A DNA stretch of 64,000 bases. Source: Ridgeia piscesae (Eukaryota > Annelida > Polychaeta > Sabellida > Siboglinidae). A model generated the notes under the pieces. The model saw nothing but the letters and a program-made list of their open reading frames with translations, was not told the DNA's origin and made no database searches. Shown piece by piece: positions 13,801 through 25,800 of the stretch. Each line of letters opens with the position of its first letter. Position 1 is the stretch's first letter. The position numbers and the translations under genes were made by a program. The stretch covers positions 62,001-126,000 of the forward strand of contig JAODUO010000864.1 in assembly GCA_025642075.2 (NCBI GenBank). The letters run 5' to 3'.

Positions 13801-16800
13801 GACATGTCATGACTAAGTAATTGCTACAATCGTACAAATGCACTATTACTCCCCATGCTTACCACAGTGTAATTGCAATGGTCACAATAAAGGTAATTTT
13901 TAAGTACACTTAGAATAGGTAGTAAAAAGTATAAGGCCAGAAATCAGTGCAATATCGACTTGACTACAAGTAGCAGTCGCGTCTTACGTCGGTGCCGCAC
14001 CAGTCCTGCAGGATGGCAAGGTTGTCTGCCAGTTTGAGCTGCAGGTTGAAGGCTCCCTCCCACTCCGGCTCAAACTCTATGTGCTGACCTGTCTGACGCG
14101 TCACTGCATCCATGCCCTGCAACACCGTGACACAAGGGGAGTTAGTGACATAGTGACACAAGGTTGATCTGCGACACTTTGACATAAGGGTGTAAGCGAC
14201 ACAATGATACAATAGGGGCCAATGACACAACTGGGTCAACGACATATTGATTGACAAGGGGGCAGTGACACAGTGACATGATATACTGGGATCCATGACA
14301 TTTTGGTAAAGGACACTTTGGTAATGGACATTTCGGTAACAGACATTTCGGTAACAGGACATTTCGGTAACTAGACATTTTGGTAACTAGACATTTTGGT
14401 AACAATTAAGACATTTTGGTAACAAGACATTCTGGTAAAACTACTAAAAATAATCAGAGTCCAGTCTGCCATATTAGGACGTAACCTGTTGAGATGTCAG
14501 TCAGTTAAACCATTTGTAAATTAGGATGGTCCAGACATGGAACTTAGCTTTCTACCAGCAGTCAGGCAAGGTGTAAGATAGTGTTTGCCTTTGAAGTGAA
14601 CATGGCTTCCAAATAGCAGTGGTGGTGGCTAAAGTGTTCAACCACTACAGCCAACCAGTGGCTAGCAGGACACATTTAAATCCAGACACACATAAGGTGA
14701 AGCTATACATGTGAACATGGAGCTATCAACAACAACCAGGGGAAAAGCAAAGCCATTTTGGAATGGCTATACCAAGCATACAGAGAAAAATTACATTTTT
14801 GTAATTGCATTGACAGGTGCAGCTAAGGCGATTCTACCGAGTGTCGATATGTGTAAGTTTTTTTAAAGAAATATGCCTTTATAGAATATTTATTGGTTTT
14901 ACCAAAATGCCATGCCACCAAAATGTATGTTACCAAGATGTCCTGTTACCAAAATGTCTGTTACCAAAATGTCCTATTACCGAAACGTCCTATTACCGAA
15001 ATGTCCTGTTACCGAAATGTCAGTTACCAAAACGTCCATTACCAAAGTGTCCTTTACCGAAATGTCTGGATAACGATATACTGACACAAGGGGATCAGCA
15101 ACAAATTGACAGAGGGGCTAGCGAAACTATGACACAAGGGAGTCAGTGAGATGGTGACACAAAGGGGTTAAAGACAGTAACACAACGGGAGTCAGTGACA
15201 CACAGCATATTGTGACACTTTGACCATATCCACACTGCCGTTTTTATACCTTCACAGATGTGTCAACTGTCCAGACAGGTTTCAACTGTCAAAAACCTGA
15301 AAATTTACAACAAATCTGCATAGTTTTACTGTCAGATCCCAGTGTTATTGTTAAAAATTAATAAACATCGCTAAAGCTTTTTAATAAAAATGTCATTAGT
15401 CTATGTGACAATGTAAAAATGGACCTGTACTAAGACAGGTGGACCACGTGTTGTGAGAAGGTGTAGACACTTCACCCTATCAGACTACACACCTGCATAC
15501 TCTTGAGCAGTTTGAGCATACTGCAGAAGCCATTGAGGAAACTGGCCCGCAACGCATCATTCCACTCATGGGAGCTGGGCCGATGTGTCAACACATACCT
15601 GCAATATGTCACCACCAGTGTCAACACATACCAGCAATGTCACCACCAGTGTAAATACATACCTGAAATGGCAAAACTAATTATAGTGCAGCTTAACTTA
15701 CATTGCAGCACACGTGTAGAATTTCACAAATATTAATCTAGTACACTGTTAATGGTAGTGTAAACCACGCAGCATGCCAGCCAACTGACGTTGACGATAA
15801 ACAATCAATGTGACACTCGCTGGCATCAGCAAGAGTGGAAATATCAACAAAATATCAGCTCAACAGATTTAGTATTTAAACCCAATGAAGAATCGCTTAG
15901 GCTCAACTCGATATATTACTGTCTAGTCAAGTAGATTTATCATCCTGTAACTGTGGAACTAACATAAACAAGCAACTGGGCACTGACTTGAGGTCATAGA
16001 GCATGTACTGAGATCTGCGGAAGGCCGGGTTTCTCTCCTGGCGCTCAAAGGCGAAGCGACCATCCGCTGAAACAAACAATAACATCAGTCACAACGTCAA
16101 TGTTAGTCTCAAATTATAGCTACCAGTACATCAGGGCATAATAGTACTGTTGCTCGATGTGTCATGTGACCAGTGCCATGTGACATACATCAACAGATTG
16201 AATATGTCACGTGACCATAACCACATGACCCACAATGGAGAGGACTGTACTGAGACTAGACCACCATGTTCCGAGATGTAAACAAAGTTACTTGTGGTGT
16301 CAACAACATTAAACAAAAAGCCAAGGATTTGTTGTTTGCATCATATTTCAACTTCCAATCATAACATAACTCTCTACACACAAAAAAACATTGAAATATT
16401 CAATCATTGGCATGCCAACTAGGTGACACAGAAACTGTGCACACAATTTACTATTTGTATCAAAATATATATTTGTGTTAGTCAGGCTATGTTGAAACAC
16501 CATCAACGTGCAAACAAGAAAGACAAACGAGTCACGGGCTCAGGTGACTGAGCAGACGTTGACACTCACGGTTCAGTTTAGGCTTGCAGTGTTCCAGGAA
16601 TGTGTCGAGGATCACTTGTAGCAGGTTAAGTTCCCTGTGACGAGCATTCGGGCCTGGGAACACAAACAACAATGTAACGCATGTGTGATCTCTGTGATGA
16701 GCATTCGGGCCTGGGAAAACAAACTACAATGAAACGCGTATGTGATCTCCGTCCAACTCCAACCTTAGCAGACTGTCTATGTACGTTATAGGATATTACC

Positions 16801-19800
16801 CACATACGCAAATTCCTGTAGTGCTTTTCCTGTTATAATGTTGAGTAGATTTTACATTACATTTTTAATTAACTTTACATTAAATTATTTATTTACTAAC
16901 TAAATATACGTACCATTGTGACATTTTATGTTCAATATTAAACTGTATTTGTATTTATTTTTAAATTATATTTTGTATTTTTGTCTTTTGAAATTATTAA
17001 TATCAAAATAAAATGTTATACATGTATGTAGTGCCTTTCTGTATTTAACCAAGTGTAAACAAATTTTGTTTGACAGAAATGTGTAGCTCAATCACTACAA
17101 GGCAAGACACGTGCCCCTTCAGCACAGACATCATGAGACATTCTGGTGGTTGTGGCTGTTTACTGGTCTATGAGACAGGAGGCGGAGAGACCAGATTAGA
17201 GATGACACTGCGTTTCCTCAGATGATATCAGAATGAGGAGGGTATGTAGATTAGGGTGGACAGGGGTCATCTCCCAGAGGGTCAATGTGACCTGTCCAGT
17301 TAAGCCCAGGTCTTGACAAAGACTGTCTCTTAATATGTTGTTGCAAGGTGCTGTGATACCAATGCACAAACAAACTATGTTCAACTAGCAAAAATGGAAA
17401 AAAGTAATACATTTACACCCCTTGTAATGATACTGGTTTCAAAGCTTCAACTTTGTAGTTAACTCGTAACACAAATAATAAGTTGAATAAACACATTACA
17501 ATGTAACTAAAAATATTGATAATGTCAACTTGACTGCACTTACAGATGAGTGCAGAAGAATTGAGAGAAATGACAAACTTTGGTGGATATGAGAGAAATA
17601 ACACTAACTGACGTAACAATAGAACATCATGAATGTAATTAGATGAAAAATATGTGAATCTATTGTCTTTGCATATCAGAAGAGTTTAAATGAGAGAAAC
17701 TGCACTATATCCTTGACATGTTGCTACAGCTGACATCGAAATGACACCAACTGCACTGCAATGACTGCAATGTTGTTAAAATGAATTTATACATTTTGGT
17801 TGAAATGAGAGAAACAAAGACCAGCTTTTTAGTGCAGCTGAAATGATATAAATAACACCAAGACCACTGCCATGACATATCAATGAAGGTTAAATAATAC
17901 AAATAAGACCAGTGCTATGACATATTACTGGCACTAAAATGTTAGAAATACCACCAACCTCACTTTGCACTTTGCATAATAGACCGTTCACAGTTGAATT
18001 TTTTTAATAACACCACTTCCATTGTTCTTGACATATTAGTGCAGGTAAAGTTATAAAAATATCACCACCTCCATTGTTCTTGACATATTAGTGCAGGTGA
18101 AATTATAAAAATATCACCACCTCCATCGTTCTTGACATATTTGAGCAGGTGAAATTATAGAAATAACACTAACACCATTGCCTTGAGATACGAATACCCA
18201 AAGTAACCAAACACGTGGAAGTATGTGTGGATGATGACCAGCTAAACTGGAAACATTAAATTAGTACAGTTAGAACAAAATTGTTTAAAGTAGCAGCAAT
18301 CATTTACAAAGAAGGTTGTTTAATTAATCAGGGTGGAATGTGCATACTTTATTATTATTTCATTCCCTGTTTTTGCCATCTATTAGCTGTTGCAGCGAAA
18401 CTATGGGATGACACCTATGTCTCAAACATTAACAAGTGGTTTGTCTGATCAGTGGCGTAAAATGCCTGGAAATACCAACATTGTGTGTGTGTACTTTGAC
18501 GTCTGCAGACTTTGTTGAACTTCAGATAACTATTATATTGTACACAACACATCACAATGAACTACCAAATAATCTGCAAACAATGTCTAAATGGTACATA
18601 AGTGTCTTAAACTAATTTTATCAGTTACTTATTTACTTAAATTAATGCAGAGTCCGGCTCCTGCATCGACAATACCCTCTGGCCTTAGGTGCATTAATAC
18701 CAGAACCACCTACCAAGCTCGGGACTGTAAATATTTGCACAGAACAGGAAGTGGCTGACACCGAGCGCAAATGGTCGTCTTTTACGAACTCCTGCATGAG
18801 CGCAGCGTAATGCTACAAATAGAGAGACAATGGTCAGTGGCGCCATCTACCTACCAGAGTCGGCACAGTGAACATCTGCACAGATTCGGCGACGGCGCAC
18901 ACCGAATGGTCGTGGTCATCGTTGATAAAGCACTTCATGAGTGCTGGATACATCTGGTGGCAGAACAAGGTACTGAGTCTGTTTGATCGTCACATGCTGT
19001 TGTTGTCGAGTTGAATAAATACTGAACAACTCATAAATTCAGATATACACAATAACTTACGGTTGTAACTGACAAATGCAAAATAATGTAACAGACAATA
19101 AAAACATTTTAATCATAATAAAACTGATTGTTATAGAAAACAATATCTTTAAAAAAGCTGATATGGTAATGATAAAAGTATCTATTGAGTGTGCAATAAA
19201 TGCAAGAAAATATATAGTAAATGTACCCTGTTTATCATTTGACTTAAATCAACATTAAACAACTCATCACTTCAGATATACATAATCAATTATAGTACAT
19301 AATAAACATGTAATAACATTACAAAAGAACCTTACTGGTGTTTATCACAGTACCTGTAGATTCTAGAGATAAAATGCATGACAATAATAAATACATTGGT
19401 GTAAATGTTCATCAAGTCGAGAGTAATTGGTGTAAATGTTCATCAAGTTGAGAGTAAATTAGATGTAAGTTTCTTCAGTTCACAGGTCAACATTTCAGTG
19501 ACCGTAAAGGACAGCCCCAAAATTTGGCAAACTTACTGTGTTCTCAACAACTGTGGTTAATGAATACAATACCACAAGGTTGCGACATCAGTGTCCTGAT
19601 CTAAACTTGTCTCACTTGTCAGTATGTCTCACAGCTCCAGTTTGACATTAATTTGCTTTTAGTAAAAACATGAAGTCACCTTAGCGAAGAGCACTGCAAA
19701 TTGCTTCTTGCATTCCTGATGTTTGAGAATGCTGAAACATAACAACAAATGATAGGTAAATTATAAGAACACACAGGTAAATATAATCATATAAAGGTGT

Positions 19801-22800
19801 AAATTCAAAACGACATCTAGACGGGAACAACAGCATTTGTGGCTACTACTAAAATTATAAGTTTATTTCCCATAAAAGAATGAATCTGAGCAATTTTGAT
19901 ACCATAGTACCATTCATAAGATGTATATTGAAAGTGCCCCTACATGGCAGTGTGTTGGACTGGGACAAAGAGATGCGACACTTATCTATGACACACTTAA
20001 CCATGACACACTTATCCACGACACATGTATCCAAGACACACTTGTCCACGACACACTTATCCAAGACACACTTATCCATGACACGCTTATCCATGACACA
20101 CGTATCCACGACACACTTATCCATGACACACTTATCCACGACACACTTATCCACGACACACTTATCCACGACACACTTATCCACGACACACTTATCAACG
20201 ACACACTTATCCGTGACAGTGAGAAGATAACTTTGACAACTCACCCGGCCATGAAGAGTTGATGACTTTGGATTCTGGCCGCTGCAAAGACAAACATAAA
20301 TAATATTATAAGCTTGACGTCACAAGTCAACACTCCGAGCCACAAACACCTCAAGTCTAACAAACAACTGACCCATCCAACATCTGATGACAACAGTGAC
20401 TGGGCAGCTGTCAAAATTAGATGCCAAACGCGCAGGGCAATAATTGCCCATATATATTAGTTATCTCAATATCATGGCATACAAAAGCTTAATTTAGACT
20501 GTGTGTATGATTCTGATCATGACATCAACAAAGTACACCTCACTGGACCCATCAGTTGGTCAGTCTAGATGAGAAAGGCAGCATGATATTTAGAGACACA
20601 AAGTTAATTTGATCAAAGTTTGAATCTACTTGTTGCCAGCCATGGGAACTTCACTTTGTCACAGTCGCACATTCGTTCAATTACAGTAATACTTGCACAA
20701 CATGCACACCCTGTACAGGGGTCTCAACTGCCCTGACATGTTTTATGAGGGGGACTAACCTTTCCAGAGCTTCGTGTCTGCCAGCATCATCCTCTCAACC
20801 ACAGAGAAAGCTCCCGCACTGGCCGCCTGCATGGACAGCTGACAGAACAGTTGGCGCAGACCATCTGTAGCCACAACAGTCTCTTACAACATCTCACTTC
20901 AGTTCAAGGTCAACGTCAGTTATACACATTTATCTTATGTCATGTTTGTGCAAACAAATTTTTACAATTATTACAACAATTACTTTGCTAAACACAGAAA
21001 CAACAAGGATGAGATCTGACCTTGTCAAAAGACCAAGAGTTGACAGATGACATTCTGACTGTCCTGACTGAGAGATGATATCCTGATTGACCTGACTGAG
21101 AGATGACGTCCTGACTGATCCGATTGCGAGATGACGTCCTGACTGACCTGACTGAGAGATGAAGTCCTGATTGACATGAGAGATAACGTCCTGACTGATC
21201 TGACTGAGAGATGACATCCTGACTGACCTGACTGCGAGATGACATCCTGATTGACATGAGAGATAACGTCCTGACTGATCTGACTGAGAGATGATATCCT
21301 GATTGACCTGACTGAGAGATGACGTCCTGACTGATCCGATTGCGAGATGACGTCCTGACTGACCTGACTGAGAGATGAAGTCCTGATTGACCTGACTGAG
21401 AGATGACATGTTGACTGATCTAACTAAGAGATGACATGTTGACTGATCTGACTGAGAGATGACATCTTGACTGATCTGACTGAGAGATGACGTCCTGACT
21501 GAGATGACATCCTGACTGACCTGACTGCAAGATGACGTCCTGACTGACCTGACTGCGAGATGATGACCTGACTGACTGACTGAGAGATGACGTCTTGATT
21601 GACCTGACTGAGAGATGACGTCCTGACTGCGAGATGACGTCCTGACTGACCTGACTGCGAGATGATGTCCTGACTGACCTGACTGAGAGATGACGTCCTG
21701 ACTGACCTGAGAGATGACGTCCTCACTGATCTGACTAAGAGATGACATCTTGACTGAGAGATGACATCTTGAATGATCTGACTGAGAGATGGCGTCCTGA
21801 CTGAGATGACGTCCTGACTGATCTGACTGTGAGATGACGTCCTGACTGACCTGACTGCGAGATGACATCCTGACTGACCTGACTGAGAGATGTCGTCCTG
21901 ACTGACCTGACTGCGAGATGAAGTCCTGACTGACCTGACTGAGAGATGGCGTCCTGACTGAGATGAAGTCCTGACTGACCTGACTGAGATGACGTCCTGA
22001 CTGACCTGACGAGATGACGTCCTGACTGACCTGACTGTGAGATGACGTCCTGACTGTGAGATGAAATCCTGTCTGACCTGACTGAGAGATGACGTCCTGA
22101 CTGAGATGAAGTCCTGACTGACCTGACTGAGAGATGGCGTCCTGACTGAGATGAAGTCCTGACTGACCTGACTGAGATGACGTCCTGACTGACCTGACTG
22201 TGAGATGACGTCCTGACTGTGAGATGAAATCCTGACTGACCTGACTGAGAGATGACGTCCTGACTGAGATGAAGTCTTGACTGACCTGACTGAGATGACG
22301 TCCTGACTGACCTGACTGAGAGATGACGTCCTGACTGTGAGATGAAATCCTGACTGACCTGACTGAGATGACGTCCTGACTGACCTGACTGCGAGATGAA
22401 GTCCTGACTGACCTGACTGAGAGATGACGTCCTGACTGACCTGACTGAGAGATGACGTCTTGTAGCCAGTAGAGGATCTTGAGAGCGAACTGCTGATGTC
22501 CAACGACAGAGGAGTGCATGACACGAACTAGCAGCGGGTTGCTGCCCAGACGAGACGTGTTCTTCTACAACAACAGCGTCTCTCATGTGACACACGGCGG
22601 TCATGTGACAATGACTCAGGTCACATGACTGTCACGTGACAGGGACTCAAGTCACACGGGTATCATTACTGGAATACAAAAGTAATGAATCGCTTATATT
22701 CATCAACATGCTACTCATTTAACCACCTGTTGACGACTGATGGTGATGGTGATATGACTGATGATGGTGATATGACTGATGATGGTGATATGACTGATGA

Positions 22801-25800
22801 TGGTGATATGAATATCCACAACAAAATTTATGTTCACAGAGGATAACGATGATGACGACAACAGGTAATTATGACAGCGTTAATGGTGACATTGATAACC
22901 ATGTTATCAATCAGTCATAGATAAATGAGTGACACTGACAACGACAGTAGAGACACAAGATGACACGTACTTCAATGACCTGCATCGCCTTGTTGCAGTC
23001 GGCAAGGCTGCCATGTTTCACCGAGCTGCGACCCTGGAACATGCAGCAACAGTCAAAACACAAACCTACAGCAAAACTGTGCCATGCCATCACATCAATC
23101 ACACACACATGCCCACATCTAGGCCTTTTATCACACACCACTCACACATCTAGGCCTTTTATCACACACCATTCACAAATCTAGGCCTTTTATCACACAC
23201 CATTCACACATCTAGGACTTTTATCACACACCATTCACACATCTAGGACTTTTATCACACACCATTCACACATCTAGGCCTTTTATCACACACCATTCAC
23301 ACATCTAGGACTTTTATCACACACCATTCACACATCTAGGACTTTTATCACACACCATTCACACATGTAGGACTTTTATCACACACCAATCATACATCTA
23401 GGCCTTTTATCACACACCGTAGCCTAAAACCGTAGACAGGTAATATAAAAATGCATATGTTAGATGTTCACCTCTCGGTCCACAGTTGTAGCGAAGTCTA
23501 TGGCCTCCTTGTGTGAGCAGTCAACAGCTCTTTCCAGGGTCGTGATCACCTGGAAGTACAAATCCAAACTACATGCATGTCATTGTATGAGAAGATAAAC
23601 ACGGCTATCTCACACTCAACACTATAGTAACATTAATAAAAAAATAATATGATCAACCACATAAATCGCTGAATTAATCAAACCACAGGCAGGTCACTCA
23701 CTTAAAATAAACACACATAATGTTAACCTTTCAGTCCAACACTGGTGTTTGGAGCGTGTTCCTACCTGCTCGTAGGTGTGGACTTCGTCATTGAAGAGCA
23801 TGGTGATGTAGACATTGTTGGTGTAAGGACCGCGTAGACCATCAGGCAGACAGTTACACTCGGTCCACGTGAGCAGGTCCGCGGCATACTCCACAGCGAC
23901 GTGGAAGAGCTGACTGGCGCGCTCCCTGATGGCTGCTGGCAGGTTGTCTACTGGGTTCTGGGGGGAGGATCAGTTTATACCTTTCTTGACTATTCTTCAT
24001 AGATACGTACTACGTCTTCACAATTTTATTATCAATTACTCAACTTAACCCAAAGTGCAGCATTTTGAGAAGATTAATGAATGAACATGGAGACACAAGT
24101 GAAAGTTGTATGTCTAACTACAACTAAATGACGCAATGTGGCACGAAAACAGTGAGACCATCACAATAGAGGACTATGTACGACTCTAGACAGACCACAA
24201 GAAAGGACAAACAGGACCCGCCCACTTGAGGAATCTGAAAACTAAGGAACGGTCTTGAGGATTTATGATCTGTAATGAGGACTGAAACATCCACACAGGA
24301 ACTCAACTATGACTACGACGACAGATCATGTTATAGTTGGAAAAACAACGCTAAAATGAGCTGTGAACTGAAGAAATGTGTCACCTTCTTCTGTGTCTCG
24401 ACTCCCTTCTTGTGTACATTACAGAAGGGCTCAGTCTTCCATGCCTCCACGTCTCCACAGTCACAGTAGCCGCCCCCACCCGATGAGTTCATCTACACAC
24501 ACAAGTCATTTATGTCACTGCCGAGTGCTGACAGCCTGACACTATACAAAATACCAGTTTATAGTATACATGCTTCCACCGAACGTTATATAGTTACTTC
24601 ACCTGGCTGTACATCTTATGTATATACTCTGACAATGTGACGCTGTTATATATTAGGCAAGGAGTCTGTATGGATGTCAGCACAAGAGTTACCATTATTT
24701 CAAAATTGACCAAAATCTGGGGACCATTTCAATTATGTTGTTGTTACACGTTAAAATCAATTTTGATCGTTAACAATGATTTTGAATACCTGAAATATCA
24801 CGAAGCACCAGCGAAGCATTGTCACTGTTTTGTCATGGAAAAAGTGTCCTCAGTAATAAAGCACTGGATATATGCGTTTTGAGAAAAAAACTCATTGGAA
24901 TTTTAAACAGATTTTTTAAAGATGAGTTTTCCTTAAGAGATCTTTATGTTAGTGAAACGGTCCCTTGGTCTAGTTGTACTTAACTAACCAATGATGACAC
25001 CACACATACACACAGACAGACACACATAAACCCACCAGTGTCATGACCTGATATCATTGCCTAAGGTAAATGTGCAAGGTCAATAAATGTAGTGATTACA
25101 TGTAGTCATTTATATTTATTGTCACCATCCATAAAAAACCTAACAGTGACTTGCCAATGAATGTAACCAGTCATAGAGTCATTACAGTAACAGAATGTTA
25201 AATTTCTCAGTGTTCAAGTTAAGTACTTGAAGGGCACTTGATATGTTTACAAATACAAATGACACAGTAAAAATTACTTGTCCTTTCAAAAAACCAAACA
25301 ACCCAGACCCAACTGAAAAAACATTCAAATCAAGTAGAAATCCTTGACCTGAGTACTAGCAGTCAGTTGGAACCAATGATGTAATTTCAGGTGGTTTAAC
25401 TATTATTTCTTTATACTGATTTTTGTAGCTTACCATATTGTTCCATATAATTTATAAGCATACCCTTGCACATAAACAAATCTTTAGGTTTGCATAAGCT
25501 CTTTAAGATGGTGCCTCCTTGCTAATACTGTCTAGATTAATATTAGTTGTCCTTTAGACATAAGATGGCACCATGTTTCTGTTTTACAATCGGTTTTCTT
25601 TTAATATGAGTTATGCATGTTATCATAATTATTTAAATCTTTCTAAGAAGGCACACGGTGGGTTGAAATAACCTGATATACATATTCAAGTAAATGTTTG
25701 CAGCCACAAGGAATGTTCAAAACAAGGAAGAGCGTCTTGATGTTTTAGTTGACTTATTCAGGAATTACCCGCTGCCATTGCACCCACACTGTGCATGTGT

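Noticed and set aside
20930..22519. ORFs of 289-529 codons on the minus strand with RTSS/QSGQ-type repeats
   Set aside because: They are reading frames of the 28-bp minisatellite that happens to lack stops; only the right end (22441-22519) is real exon 8.
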